In this document: positions 1 through 8,041 of the stretch, in pieces | Numbering within the stretch: position 1 is the stretch's first letter | How the letters are laid out: every line of letters starts with the position of its first letter | DNA from: Ruminococcaceae bacterium UBA3323 | Lineage (GTDB): Bacteria > Bacillota > Clostridia > Oscillospirales > Acutalibacteraceae | Assembly: GCA_002361935.1 (NCBI GenBank) | Contig: DESD01000049.1 | Coordinates: 1 to 34,644, forward strand | DNA: 34,644 nucleotides | Reading direction: 5' to 3' | Made by a program: the position numbers and the translations under genes | Notes under the pieces: generated by a model | Databases searched by the model: none | What the model was told of the DNA's origin: nothing | Seen by the model: the letters and a program-made list of their open reading frames with translations, nothing else

Positions 1-20
1 GCCAACTGAGCTATAAAGCC
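1..20 (-). tRNA. 5' end of a tRNA gene, cut by the window edge
   Basis: Read on the minus strand, the first 20 bases give a 7-base acceptor strand (GGCTTTA), then TA, then GCTCAGTTGG, the D-arm sequence typical of bacterial tRNAs. The rest, including the anticodon, lies outside the window, so the amino acid cannot be assigned. A consensus promoter about 20 bases upstream on the same strand supports a real transcribed gene. Confidence 0.75.
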
Positions 21-47
21 ATATCCAGCTTTTGTCAAGCAATAGTG

Positions 48-76
48 ATTATATTATATAAATTATAGTTTGTCAA
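48..76 (-). promoter_or_regulatory. Sigma-A promoter of the tRNA
   Basis: On the minus strand there is TTGACA (71-76), a 17-base spacer, and TATAAT (48-53), a perfect match to the vegetative promoter. Predicted transcription start is near 41, about 20 bases before the tRNA 5' end. It is divergent from the lexA promoter. Confidence 0.8.
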
Positions 77-118
77 CACTTTTTTTCATTTAATACAAAA
101 AAAGTTTGATACAAATGT

Positions 119-147
119 TTGACATACGCCTGTTATAATGGTATGAT
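119..147 (+). promoter_or_regulatory. Candidate lexA promoter with possible operator
   Basis: TTGACA (119-124), a 17-base spacer and TATGAT (142-147) give a good sigma-A promoter, leaving a leader of about 100 bases before lexA. The -35 is overlapped by CAAATGTTTG (112-121), with outer arms CAAA/TTTG, and GTTTGA occurs twice (104-109, 117-122). Either could be an autoregulatory LexA site, but neither matches the GAAC-N4-GTTC Firmicutes box, so the operator part is speculative. Confidence 0.55.
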
Positions 148-253
148 ATCCTTAAATAAAAAAAATATTCATCAGGCAGCAAGGAAAAGCCGGGGTTCCT
201 TACAATAAAGTATCACTGTTTTGCACCGCTGCGCTGCCGGATAGGAGAGCTTT

Positions 254-841
254 ATGGACGGATTAAACAAAACGCAAAAGAAAATGTTTGAATACATAAA
301 ATCTGTTATTTCCGAGCGGGGAATCGCTCCGTCTGTTCGTGAAATCGGGGCTGCAGTAGGGCTGAAATCCACCTCTACCGTTCAGTACAATTTAAACGCC
401 CTTGAAAAAGAGGGCTTTATTGAAAGAGATCCGAATCTTAAGCGAACCATACGAATTGCAGGCGTTAACCTTAAAACCGTTCCGGTTCCTCTTGTCGGAA
501 CCGTTACAGCAGGCAAGCCGATTCTTGCAAACGAAATGATTGAAGAATACATTCCCGTTGCAATGAGAAAATCAGGCAATTATTTTGCGCTTCATGTTAA
601 AGGTGATTCCATGATAAATGCCCATATCTTAGACGGCGACATCGTAATCGTAGAGCAGACACCGATTGCAGACAACGGTGAAATTGTTGTTGCCCTTATT
701 GATGAGGAAGCAACCGTAAAACGATTTTTCAAGGAAAACGGGCATTTCCGCCTTCAGCCGGAAAACGATGAATATGCACCGATTATTGTTGAAGAGCTTG
801 CCATTCTCGGAAAAGTTACAACTGTTATCAGAAATTATTGA
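254..841 (+). CDS. lexA: LexA SOS repressor
   Basis: Transcriptional repressor of the DNA-damage (SOS) regulon that cleaves itself when RecA filaments form. The 195 residues show an N-terminal winged helix (about 1-65; SVREIGAAVGLKSTSTVQ is the recognition helix region) and a C-terminal S24 peptidase fold. The cleavage bond is Ala86-Gly87 (VTAGKP). The catalytic dyad is Ser119 (KGDSM) and Lys156 (ATVKRF), giving the spacing seen in E. coli LexA. Length is close to the family norm. The start is fixed by the ribosome site AGGAGA at 243-248, just before ATG 254. The gene is divergent from a tRNA and appears monocistronic; a weak hairpin (ACCAT/ATGGT) follows at about 844-860. It probably represses itself. 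Confidence 0.96.
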   Translation: MDGLNKTQKKMFEYIKSVISERGIAPSVREIGAAVGLKSTSTVQYNLNALEKEGFIERDPNLKRTIRIAGVNLKTVPVPLVGTVTAGKPILANEMIEEYIPVAMRKSGNYFALHVKGDSMINAHILDGDIVIVEQTPIADNGEIVVALIDEEATVKRFFKENGHFRLQPENDEYAPIIVEELAILGKVTTVIRNY

Positions 842-914
842 TAACCATGCTTTTTTATGGTAAACTTTTAGGTAATACTATAATATACTAATATAATAAT
901 ATGGAGTGAAAAAA

Positions 915-1736
915 ATGAGTGAATGCAGTCACGATTGTTCTTCGTGCTCTCAGAACTGCGGAGACAGAGAAAAGCCACAGAGTTTTCTCAAGCCAATGAA
1001 CAAATATTCAAATATCAAAAAGGTTATCGGCATTGTAAGCGGCAAGGGCGGAGTTGGAAAAAGCCTTGTTTCCTGCCTGCTCGCTTCAAAATGCGCAAAG
1101 GCAGGCCTGAAAGTAGGTGTTCTGGATGCTGATGTTACAGGCCCTTCCGTTCCGAAATCCTTTGGCGTAAACAGCCGTGCCATGCAGGATGATGAATGCC
1201 TGCTTCCCAATGTTACCAAAAGCGGAATCAAGATTATGAGTATCAATCTGCTTCTTGAGGATGTCAATTCTCCCGTAGTCTGGCGCGGTCCCGTTATCAG
1301 CGGCGTTATCGAACAGTTCTGGACAGATGTCCGCTGGGGCGAACTGGATTATCTTTTTGTTGATATGCCGCCGGGAACAGGTGATGTTGCATTAACGGTT
1401 TTCCAAAGCCTGCCCATAGACGGAATAGTTATCGTTTCAACACCCCAGGATCTTGTTAAAATGATTGTAAACAAGGCACTTAATATGGCTAAAATGATGA
1501 ACGTTCCCGTTCTTGGCCTTGTTGAAAATATGAGTTATTTTGAATGCCCCGATTGCGGCAAAAGGCTTGAAATATTCGGAAAATCAGCCATTGATGAAAC
1601 AGCTGCGGAGCTTGGCTTGCCTGTTCTTGCAAAGCTTCCTGTCAATCCGGAAATCAACCGCCTTGTTGATGACGGCAGAATTGAAGAGGTTGCGTGCAAA
1701 GAGCTTGACGAGTTTACGGAAGCATTGAAAGCCTGA
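915..1736 (+). CDS. mrp: Mrp/NBP35 family Fe-S carrier ATPase (ApbC-like)
   Basis: Cytosolic P-loop ATPase of the SIMIBI class that binds and delivers iron-sulfur clusters. Visible features are a deviant Walker A (GKGGVGKS, residues 43-50), the switch region DADVTGPSVP, VDMPPGTGD, and the bridging-cluster motif CPDC (Cys211, Cys214) that marks the Mrp group. The N-terminus adds four cysteines (4, 8, 11, 15; C-x3-C-x2-C-x3-C), as in NBP35-type proteins, and may hold a second cluster. I chose ATG 915, not the in-frame GTG at 906, because GGAG (903-906) lies 8 bases before 915 and overlaps the GTG. That gives 273 residues, close to family length. It stands alone between lexA and the deaminase gene. 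Confidence 0.92.
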   Translation: MSECSHDCSSCSQNCGDREKPQSFLKPMNKYSNIKKVIGIVSGKGGVGKSLVSCLLASKCAKAGLKVGVLDADVTGPSVPKSFGVNSRAMQDDECLLPNVTKSGIKIMSINLLLEDVNSPVVWRGPVISGVIEQFWTDVRWGELDYLFVDMPPGTGDVALTVFQSLPIDGIVIVSTPQDLVKMIVNKALNMAKMMNVPVLGLVENMSYFECPDCGKRLEIFGKSAIDETAAELGLPVLAKLPVNPEINRLVDDGRIEEVACKELDEFTEALKA

Positions 1737-1826
1737 CAAATTATAACAAATATTACACCTTTTTGCTGCACAGGGGCTGCTTAAGCTTTCAGTTGCCGAA
1801 ATGCAGCCGGAAAGACGAGGTAAAAT

Positions 1827-2324
1827 ATGGCTAAAAGAGAAGATTATATTTCATGGGATGAATATTTTATGGGTATTGCGCTGCTTTCCGCAATGCGAAG
1901 CAAGGATCCGAACACTCAGGTGGGTGCCTGCATTGTAAATCAGGAAAACCGAATTGTCAGTGTAGGATATAACGGCTTTCCGAAGGGCTGCAGCGACGAG
2001 GAATTCCCATGGGAGCGAACAGGGGAAAACCAAAACGATACAAAATATCCTTTTGTATGCCACGCTGAGCTTAACGCAATTCTGAATTCACATGGCAGGG
2101 AAATGAGCGGTTCACGCATTTATGTTGCTCTTTTCCCCTGCAACGAATGTGCAAAAGCCATTATTCAGGCAGGTATTTCCGAGGTTGTTTACATAAGCAA
2201 TAAATACAAGGACTCGGACGTATGCCGTGCAAGCCGCAGAATGCTTGAAGCAGCAGGAATAAAGCTTACGCAATTTGAAAGCAACAAAAAAATTGTTATT
2301 GATTTTGATGCCGAAAGAGTTTAG
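1827..2324 (+). CDS. dCMP/cytidine deaminase family protein (ComEB-like)
   Basis: Zinc-dependent deaminase, most likely converting dCMP to dUMP as a source of dTMP. Zinc ligands and proton shuttle are clear: His79-Ala-Glu81 (CHAELNAIL) and Pro104-Cys105-x2-Cys108 (PCNECAKAI). The block NTQVGACIV...SVGYNGFPKGC near residues 30-57 is characteristic of the deoxycytidylate deaminase/ComEB branch rather than cytidine deaminase. The length of 165 residues is normal. GAGG at 1815-1818 precedes ATG 1827. The 90-base leader can fold with GGCTGC/GCAGCC pairing. No other nucleotide-metabolism gene is adjacent. Substrate is inferred from family only. Confidence 0.88.
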   Translation: MAKREDYISWDEYFMGIALLSAMRSKDPNTQVGACIVNQENRIVSVGYNGFPKGCSDEEFPWERTGENQNDTKYPFVCHAELNAILNSHGREMSGSRIYVALFPCNECAKAIIQAGISEVVYISNKYKDSDVCRASRRMLEAAGIKLTQFESNKKIVIDFDAERV

Positions 2325-2351
2325 TTAAAAAACGCTGAACCGAATGTATTG

Positions 2352-2477
2352 CCGGCCAAAAATTTGCACCTGTCATCATTTTAAGTTGGCCGGATTCACA
2401 GTTATGCCTGCACGGCTACGCAGGGGAATCTGTGATTTTCTATTGCTTTTGTAGCCGGAAAGGCAATGTGAACGAAA
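2352..2477 (+). promoter_or_regulatory. Structured leader RNA, copy A (pseudoknotted, class not recognised)
   Basis: Elements in order: an upstream hairpin CCGGCCAA (2352-2359)/TTGGCCGG (2386-2393); TTCACA (2395-2400); hairpin CCTGC (2407-2411)/GCAGG (2420-2424) with loop ACGGCTAC; CTGTGA (2430-2435); GTAGCC (2451-2456), which can pair with GGCTAC in the loop to form a pseudoknot; the purine run GGAAAGG (2457-2463); and TGTGAA (2467-2472), complementary to TTCACA. The 5' strand TCACAG can pair with either CTGTGA or the region just before the start codon, so two exclusive folds are possible. A second copy with the same layout precedes gyrB (27905-28026). A translational riboswitch-like role is inferred. 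Confidence 0.7.
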
Positions 2478-3068
2478 ATGGATGAAATAGATATTTATGA
2501 TTTTGATAAAACCATTATTCCCTTCGACAGCGGTTCTTTGTTTGCCCTGTATTGTGCAGTGCATTATCCGTGGGTATTAATATGCCTTCCCGTTATATCC
2601 GTTGCAGGGCTCTTAATGCTGCTTAAAATCATTAATTTTACGGCATTCAAAAAAACCTGCTTTATGTTTGTTCCGCTTATCCCCCTTGAAAAAGCGGTTA
2701 AAAAATTTTGGGATAAACACGAAGCCGAGGTTTACAAATGGTTTCTTGAAAAGGAAAAACGAAATTATGTAGTAATCAGCGCATCACCTGATTTCCTTTT
2801 AAATGAAATTTCAAAAAGGCTTTCTTTTAATCATCTTATCTGCACAAGGCATAATAAAAACGGCATCATTACCGGCGAAAACTGCAGAGACGAAGAAAAG
2901 GTTCTGCGCTTTGAAAAGGAATTTCCAAACGCAAAGGTGATTGATGTTTTTTCGGATTCCCTTTACCATGACAAGCCGATTTTTTCGCTTGCTACAGGGC
3001 AGTGCTATCATATAAACAACGGCAGGCCGGAGCCGTTTAATTTTAGCGATACATACGGAAAAGATTAA
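2478..3068 (+). CDS. HAD-superfamily phosphatase (subclass IB-like) with a membrane-associated cap
   Basis: Haloacid-dehalogenase fold phosphohydrolase. Motif I is DFDKT (Asp8 nucleophile, Asp10 acid/base), motif II is VVISASPDF (Ser near residue 98), and motif III/IV is DVFSDSLYHDKP near residue 160. A hydrophobic stretch near residues 29-56 (VLICLPVISVAGLLMLLKI) lies where the cap would be, as in phosphatidylglycerophosphatase C-type and serine-phosphatase-like IB enzymes, suggesting membrane contact. At 196 residues it is typical of subclass IB. Substrate is unknown. Its start codon directly follows the structured leader RNA that is repeated before gyrB, so it is probably under the same translational control. 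Confidence 0.8.
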   Translation: MDEIDIYDFDKTIIPFDSGSLFALYCAVHYPWVLICLPVISVAGLLMLLKIINFTAFKKTCFMFVPLIPLEKAVKKFWDKHEAEVYKWFLEKEKRNYVVISASPDFLLNEISKRLSFNHLICTRHNKNGIITGENCRDEEKVLRFEKEFPNAKVIDVFSDSLYHDKPIFSLATGQCYHINNGRPEPFNFSDTYGKD

Positions 3069-3155
3069 ATTTTTGTAAAGCGGTAAAAATAAGTATAGAT
3101 ATTTATTGAATTTATGGTATAATTCTCGATAATCAATTGTTAAAGAGGTATTTTA

Positions 3156-4004
3156 ATGGATATTGTTATCACAGCAGATTCAACTTGCGATTTACCGGAT
3201 TATCTTGTTCAGGAAAACGATATAATAATCTTTCCTCTTTCAATTCTTCTTGGCGAAAATTCTTATTTAGACGGAATTGAAATTCATCCGAAAGATATTT
3301 ATGAGCATGTTGGTAAAACAGGCGAGCTTCCCAAAACCGCCGCTGTTACACCGCAGCAATATACAGATGTTTTCAAACAAATAACAGATGAGGGTAAAGC
3401 GGTTGTTCACATCGGACTCTCCTCGGCCATATCCTCAAGCTATCAGAATGCCGTTGTTGCGGCATCGGAATTTGATAATGTTTACTGTATTGATTCAAAA
3501 AGTCTTTGCATGGCTATGGGGCTTCTTGTTCTGAAGGCCTGCGACTTAAGAAATAAGAAATTTGATGCAAAAAAAATTGCACGAAGATTAGAGGGACTGG
3601 TTTCCAAGGTGCATACTACCTTTGTTTTAGACAGCCTTGAATATCTTCATAAAGGCGGAAGATGCAGTGCCGTTGCAAGATTCGGCGCTAATGTTCTTGG
3701 CCTTAAGCCCTCTATCGCCGTAAGCACCGAAACAGGCAGGCTTGATGTTGCAAAAAAATACAGAGGAAAAATAGATATTGTTTACAGGCAATATATTTCG
3801 GACTGCCTGCAAAACAGCAATAAAATGGATAAAACCCGTGTTGTTATTGCAAATTCAGGCGGCGTAAGCCCCGATATTATTGCATATGCAAAAGGAATTG
3901 CCGAGGGCAAGGGCTTTAAGCAGATCATAACCGCCGAGGCAGGCTGCACCATTTCATCCCATTGCGGCCCCAAAACACTGGCTGTTTTTTATATGGATGA
4001 ATAA
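3156..4004 (+). CDS. DegV family fatty-acid-binding protein
   Basis: DegV proteins bind a fatty acid and, in Firmicutes, act as FakB-like partners that present it to a fatty acid kinase. The N-terminal ITADSTCDLP block, HIGLSSAISSSYQNA (residues about 87-101) and the HKGGRCSAVARF block near residue 165 are family hallmarks. Length 282 is standard. AGAGG lies just before ATG 3156. It is flanked by the HAD gene and birA but is spaced from both (87 and 182 bases), so it is likely its own unit. No kinase gene is in the window; the bound lipid cannot be deduced. Confidence 0.92.
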   Translation: MDIVITADSTCDLPDYLVQENDIIIFPLSILLGENSYLDGIEIHPKDIYEHVGKTGELPKTAAVTPQQYTDVFKQITDEGKAVVHIGLSSAISSSYQNAVVAASEFDNVYCIDSKSLCMAMGLLVLKACDLRNKKFDAKKIARRLEGLVSKVHTTFVLDSLEYLHKGGRCSAVARFGANVLGLKPSIAVSTETGRLDVAKKYRGKIDIVYRQYISDCLQNSNKMDKTRVVIANSGGVSPDIIAYAKGIAEGKGFKQIITAEAGCTISSHCGPKTLAVFYMDE

Positions 4005-4113
4005 CTGCAGCACGCTGAAAAAGCAAACCGTTTAGGAGGCGGAAAGCATTCGGGTATGAAAACCCTTTTATCCGTGTTCGGAAGCTTATAATGCGAAAAC
4101 ACATATTAACGGA

Positions 4114-4143
4114 AATACGGACGAAGTGCATTTCGTCCGTATT
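4114..4143 (+). terminator. Perfect 12-bp inverted repeat between degV and birA
   Basis: AATACGGACGAA (4114-4125) and TTCGTCCGTATT (4132-4143) form a perfect stem with a 6-base loop. No T-run follows, so it is either a weak terminator for degV or a regulatory hairpin/operator 43 bases before the birA start. The rest of 4005-4186 holds a short hairpin GGGT-ATGAAA-ACCC followed by TTTT near 4053-4070 and no credible gene. Confidence 0.5.
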
Positions 4144-4186
4144 AAATTATACATATCGTAAACCCATTTTTATCCGGAGGTTAACA

Positions 4187-5131
4187 ATGAGCCTTAAACA
4201 AGATGTACTGACAACGCTTCAATTAAAAAACGGGGAATACATAAGCGGGCAGGAGCTTGCCGAAAAATCGGGAAAAAGCCGTGCCGCTGTTTGGAAAGCG
4301 ATTAAAGCACTTCAAAAAGACGGGTATGTTATAAATGCAGTTACAAACAAGGGATACTCGCTTACAAACGAGGGTGACACCTTAAACGGAGCAAAAATAA
4401 AGAATGCCATGAAGCATGATATTCCCGTTATACATTATGACGAAACGGATTCAACCAACACACAGGCAAAACGGCTTTTAAACAGCGGTGAAGCCAACGG
4501 CACACTGCTTGTTACTGCCGAAAAGCAGACAGCCGGCAGAGGCAGACAGGGAAAAACCTTTTATTCTCCTGCCCAAACAGGAATCTATATGAGCCTTGTT
4601 GTTCATCCCAACACCATACTGCAGAATGCCGTTACGGCAACAACTGCGGCAGCAGTGGCGGTATGCAAAGCCATTGAACGCCTAACCGATATTAAACCGC
4701 AGATTAAATGGGTAAACGATGTTTATGTAAACGATAAAAAAATCTGCGGAATATTAACGGAAGCGGTTTCCGATTTTGAGCTCGGCATCGTTACAAGCGT
4801 TATTGTGGGCATTGGAATAAACATTACAACAAGTGATTTTCCCAAGGAGATTGAAAGGGCCGGTTCGCTGAATGCAGATATTAAAAGAGCCGATTTAATC
4901 GCCGCAGTTGCCGATGAACTGTTGGATATAATCGGCGGAGATTTTTCCGATTTTATTGATTATTACCGAAGCCATAGTATGATTATCGGAAAACAGATTA
5001 ATTACATTGAAAACGGTGTTGTAACACCGGCAGAGGCCGTTTCCATTGACGAAACAGGCGGTCTTGTTGTAAAAACAGAGAACGGAACGAAAAAAACATT
5101 AAAAAGCGGCGAAATAAGCATCCGCTGGTAA
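4187..5131 (+). CDS. birA: Bifunctional biotin ligase / biotin repressor
   Basis: Activates biotin to biotinyl-AMP and transfers it to a lysine of biotin-dependent carboxylases; the N-terminal domain can repress biotin genes. Residues about 5-60 form a winged helix (SGQELAEKSGKSRAAVWKA). The ligase has the biotinyl-AMP loop GRGRQGK (117-123), KWVND (174-178), KICGILTEA and VGIGINI, followed by a C-terminal SH3-like domain ending in GEISIRW. An in-frame ATG at 4091 would add 32 residues unrelated to the family and run through the inverted repeat; ATG 4187 has GGAGG (4176-4180) at good spacing and gives the usual 314 residues. The HTH implies regulation of biotin genes elsewhere. Confidence 0.95.
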   Translation: MSLKQDVLTTLQLKNGEYISGQELAEKSGKSRAAVWKAIKALQKDGYVINAVTNKGYSLTNEGDTLNGAKIKNAMKHDIPVIHYDETDSTNTQAKRLLNSGEANGTLLVTAEKQTAGRGRQGKTFYSPAQTGIYMSLVVHPNTILQNAVTATTAAAVAVCKAIERLTDIKPQIKWVNDVYVNDKKICGILTEAVSDFELGIVTSVIVGIGINITTSDFPKEIERAGSLNADIKRADLIAAVADELLDIIGGDFSDFIDYYRSHSMIIGKQINYIENGVVTPAEAVSIDETGGLVVKTENGTKKTLKSGEISIRW

Positions 5132-5139
5132 GGATGAAT

Positions 5140-5913
5140 ATGGCAATTTCAATAAATATAAAAAAACCAAGCAAAAAATCAATCATCATTTTATCGGTTC
5201 TTTCTGTTTTGCTGATTATCATAACGGTTATCGCCGTTAGCATAACAGGCAGACGCCCGATTCAGTCAGACTTTTTTGATACGAATGCAGATGTTGTTTC
5301 CGGCATAGATGTTTCACAGCACAACGGTGAAATCGAATGGGATAAGGTTGCAGCCGCAACAGATTTTGCAATTATCAGAGCAGGCTATAGGGGCTATGGA
5401 AACGGTGCTTTGCAGAAAGACAGCCGATATAAGGAAAACCTGAAAAATGCGGAAAAAGAAAACCTGCATATCGGCGTTTATTTTTATTCGCAGGCGATAA
5501 CACCGGAGGAGGCTGAGGAAGAGGCCGATTATGTTCTTGAACTGATTAAGCCGTACAATATAGATCTGCCGATTTTCATTGATTTTGAATATCCCTATGA
5601 TGCCGACGGAAAGCACACGGGCAGATTGTTCGACGCAGATTTATCGGGCAGGGATACCGCCGATATTATTAACGCCTTTTGCAGAAGAATAATCCGGGAA
5701 GGCTATAATGCAGGTGTTTATTCCTCATCAAACGTTTATAATTTTGATATCAAAACATCAGCACTTGATAAGGATATTTTTATCTGGGTTGCCGATTATA
5801 ATTCAAGTGTTACCTATCTTGGCAGATATGATGTTTGGCAATACACCAAAAACGGAAGCTGTGACGGTGTTAACAGCAAATATGTGGATTTGAATAAATG
5901 GTATATAAACTAA
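5140..5913 (+). CDS. Membrane-anchored GH25 lysozyme-like muramidase
   Basis: Glycoside hydrolase family 25 enzyme expected to cut the beta-1,4 bond of peptidoglycan outside the membrane. One N-terminal membrane segment (residues about 14-35, IIILSVLSVLLIIITVIAV) is followed directly by the catalytic barrel: GIDVSQHNG (Asp57), IIRAGYRGYG, VYFYSQA, FIDFEY (Asp148, Glu150) and a terminal DVWQYT block. No repeat or wall-binding domain is present, so the membrane anchor does the localising. It starts 8 bases after the birA stop; the ribosome site GGTAAGG overlaps that stop, which favours ATG 5140 over ATG 5134 and suggests translational coupling. A role in wall remodelling is inferred. Confidence 0.9.
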   Translation: MAISINIKKPSKKSIIILSVLSVLLIIITVIAVSITGRRPIQSDFFDTNADVVSGIDVSQHNGEIEWDKVAAATDFAIIRAGYRGYGNGALQKDSRYKENLKNAEKENLHIGVYFYSQAITPEEAEEEADYVLELIKPYNIDLPIFIDFEYPYDADGKHTGRLFDADLSGRDTADIINAFCRRIIREGYNAGVYSSSNVYNFDIKTSALDKDIFIWVADYNSSVTYLGRYDVWQYTKNGSCDGVNSKYVDLNKWYIN

Positions 5914-6000
5914 AATCCAAAGCTGCCTGCTGCCATTAACCAAAACAGCAAAAGCGGACGGACAATGCCCGTCCATGCAAAAACTGAAAAATTTACAGCA

Positions 6001-6028
6001 AACAGGCGGATAGTATCCGCCTGTTTTT
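6001..6028 (+). terminator. Strong hairpin terminator, possibly bidirectional
   Basis: Arms AACAGGCGGAT (6001-6011) and ATCCGCCTGTT (6015-6025) with a 3-base loop, followed by T residues on the plus strand. It ends the birA-lysozyme unit and sits at the 3' end of the convergent ABC operon. A weaker GGACGG/CCGTCC hairpin lies at about 5959-5976. Confidence 0.8.
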
Positions 6029-7133
6029 AATCACAGATTCTTTCCCCTGTTTCTTTATTAAAAATATGAATTTTATCCATATCTGCAAAAAGCCTTACAC
6101 TGTCGCCGTCATTGATTCCGGTTTCGGAAACAACTCTTGCAATAATTCTGTTTTCATGGATATGGGAATAAATATTGATTTCCGAACCCGTCATTTCACA
6201 GTTTTCCGAAATAAGGTTAATACAATTTGACCCGTCACTGTTTTTGTAAAGCTCTTCAAAATGAAAATCATCCGGACGGATACCGAGCACAACGGTTTTT
6301 CCTGCAAAGCTTAAAATACTGCCTTCCATTCTTTCCGGAACGGTTACTTTATTTCCGCCAAAGGCCAGCACTGTTTTATTTGCGCATTTTTCAACATCTG
6401 CATCAATAAAATTCATCTGCGGCGTGCCGATAAAGCCTGCTACAAACATATTTACAGGATGGTTATAAAGCATGGACGGTGTATCCGTCTGCTGAATAAC
6501 GCCATCCTTCATAACAACAATCCGGTCTGCCATGGTCAAAGCTTCCGTCTGATCGTGCGTTACATAAACAAAGGTTGTCTGCAGCTCCTTGTGAAGTGCA
6601 GATATCCGGCTTCTCATCTCGGTTCTGAGCTTTGCATCAAGGTTTGAAAGCGGTTCATCAAGCAGAAAAACCGACGGATCACGCACCATTGCCCTGCCAA
6701 GCGCAACTCTCTGCCTCTGCCCTCCCGACAGTGCTTTTGGCTTTCTGTTTAAATATTTTTCTATATCAAGCATTTTTGCCGCCGCACGAACCTTTTTATC
6801 AATTTCATCCTTAGGAGCTTTTTTCAGCTTCAGGGCAAATGCCATATTTTTATAAACACTCATATGCGGATAAAGGGCATAACTCTGAAACACCATTGCT
6901 ATATCCCTATCCTTCGGCGAAACATCATTAACCATTCTGTCGCCTATATAAAGCTCGCCCGATGAAACATCCTCCAGCCCCGCAATCATACGGAGTGTTG
7001 TTGATTTGCCGCAGCCTGACGGACCAACAAGAATAACAAATTCCTTATCCTTGATTTCAAGATTAAGATTTTCAATTACCGTTGTTTTTCCCTCATATAT
7101 TTTTGATACATTACTGAATTTAATAGATGCCAT
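6027..7133 (-). CDS. CUT1 sugar ABC transporter ATPase (MsmK/UgpC/MsmX type)
   Basis: Cytoplasmic ATP-hydrolysing subunit of the carbohydrate importer encoded just upstream on the same strand. Walker A is GPSGCGKST (37-45), the Q-loop is VFQSYALYPHMSV, the signature is LSGGQ (135-139), Walker B is FLLDEP (156-161), followed by a D-loop SNLDAKLR and a switch His in VTHDQ. The C-terminal 130 residues form the TOBE/OB regulatory domain of the MalK branch (GIRPDDF). Length 368 is normal. It is the fourth gene of the operon, 68 bases after the second permease; the ribosome site is weak (GGGAT). MsmX-type ATPases often serve several importers; here linkage to one full set suggests it is at least used by this one. 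Confidence 0.94.
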   Translation of the reverse strand: MASIKFSNVSKIYEGKTTVIENLNLEIKDKEFVILVGPSGCGKSTTLRMIAGLEDVSSGELYIGDRMVNDVSPKDRDIAMVFQSYALYPHMSVYKNMAFALKLKKAPKDEIDKKVRAAAKMLDIEKYLNRKPKALSGGQRQRVALGRAMVRDPSVFLLDEPLSNLDAKLRTEMRSRISALHKELQTTFVYVTHDQTEALTMADRIVVMKDGVIQQTDTPSMLYNHPVNMFVAGFIGTPQMNFIDADVEKCANKTVLAFGGNKVTVPERMEGSILSFAGKTVVLGIRPDDFHFEELYKNSDGSNCINLISENCEMTGSEINIYSHIHENRIIARVVSETGINDGDSVRLFADMDKIHIFNKETGERICD

Positions 7134-7201
7134 TTAGAATTCATCCCGTTTTTTATTTTTATATTGCATATACCATACATACCAACTCTGCCTGTATGCC
7201 T

Positions 7202-8041
7202 TTATCCCTTAACCGCTCCTGCTACAACGCCCTTTATGATATATTTCTGGCAGGCGATATAGAAAATGATAATCGGTATAATGGCAATAACAAGCATTGC
7301 CATAAATCCGCCCCAGTCTACAGCACCGTATGCGCCCTGCATTGCAAGCTGAATTGCAACGGGCATCGTTTTGTTCGATGTACCGAGTATAAGATACGGC
7401 AGCAGATAATCATTCCATATCCACATTGCATTCAGAATGGAAACCGTAATCGCCGTTGGCTTTAAAATAGGAAAAACAACCATAAAAAAGGTTTGCAACG
7501 GGCTGCAGCCGTCTATCATTGCCGCCTCTTCTATTTCGTGCGGAATGCTTTTTACAAAGCCGCTCATCATAAAAACGCTTAAGCCTGCCCCGAATCCAAG
7601 ATAAACAAAAATAATGCCGATCAGATTATTCAGTTTAAGCGAGGTTACGGTAAATGTCATGGAAAACATAACCATCTGAAAGGGAACAATCATGCTGAAT
7701 ACAAAGAGGTAATAAAGAAGCCTTGTAAAGCCGGATTTCACACGGGTTATATACCAAGCCGCCATAGATGTGCATATAACAAGCACAATAACCGCAAAAA
7801 CCGTTATGAACAAAGAACGGAAAAATGCAGGAATAATACCCGAATAATTAATTCCGTTTGCATAATTATCAAATCCTGCAAAGGTTTCGCTGTTCGGAAA
7901 AGAGAACGGAGCCGAAATAATATTGAATTTTGTTTTAAAAGAATTGATAAAAACAATTATAATCGGCGAAACAAACAGCGCCGCAAGAATACTTAAAAAT
8001 ACAAATACAAATGTGTTCGCAAGCTTTTTTCTTTTTATCAT
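7202..8041 (-). CDS. CUT1 sugar ABC permease, MalG type
   Basis: Inner-membrane permease subunit with six predicted membrane spans. The cytoplasmic EAA loop, EEAAMIDGCSPLQTFFMVVF, with the following P, contacts the ATPase and is the diagnostic motif. The N-terminal start MIKRKKLANTFVFVF and the C-terminal QKYIIKGVVAGAVKG are typical of the MalG branch. Length 279 is normal. Its ATG overlaps the stop codon of the MalF-type gene at 8041 (TGATGA junction), which implies translational coupling and equal expression of the two permeases. Sugar specificity cannot be read from the permease. Confidence 0.94.
   Translation of the reverse strand: MIKRKKLANTFVFVFLSILAALFVSPIIIVFINSFKTKFNIISAPFSFPNSETFAGFDNYANGINYSGIIPAFFRSLFITVFAVIVLVICTSMAAWYITRVKSGFTRLLYYLFVFSMIVPFQMVMFSMTFTVTSLKLNNLIGIIFVYLGFGAGLSVFMMSGFVKSIPHEIEEAAMIDGCSPLQTFFMVVFPILKPTAITVSILNAMWIWNDYLLPYLILGTSNKTMPVAIQLAMQGAYGAVDWGGFMAMLVIAIIPIIIFYIACQKYIIKGVVAGAVKG

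Noticed and set aside
4091..4186. Upstream extension of birA to ATG 4091
   Set aside because: It would read through the 12-bp inverted repeat, has no ribosome site and adds residues unlike any biotin ligase; ATG 4187 has GGAGG.
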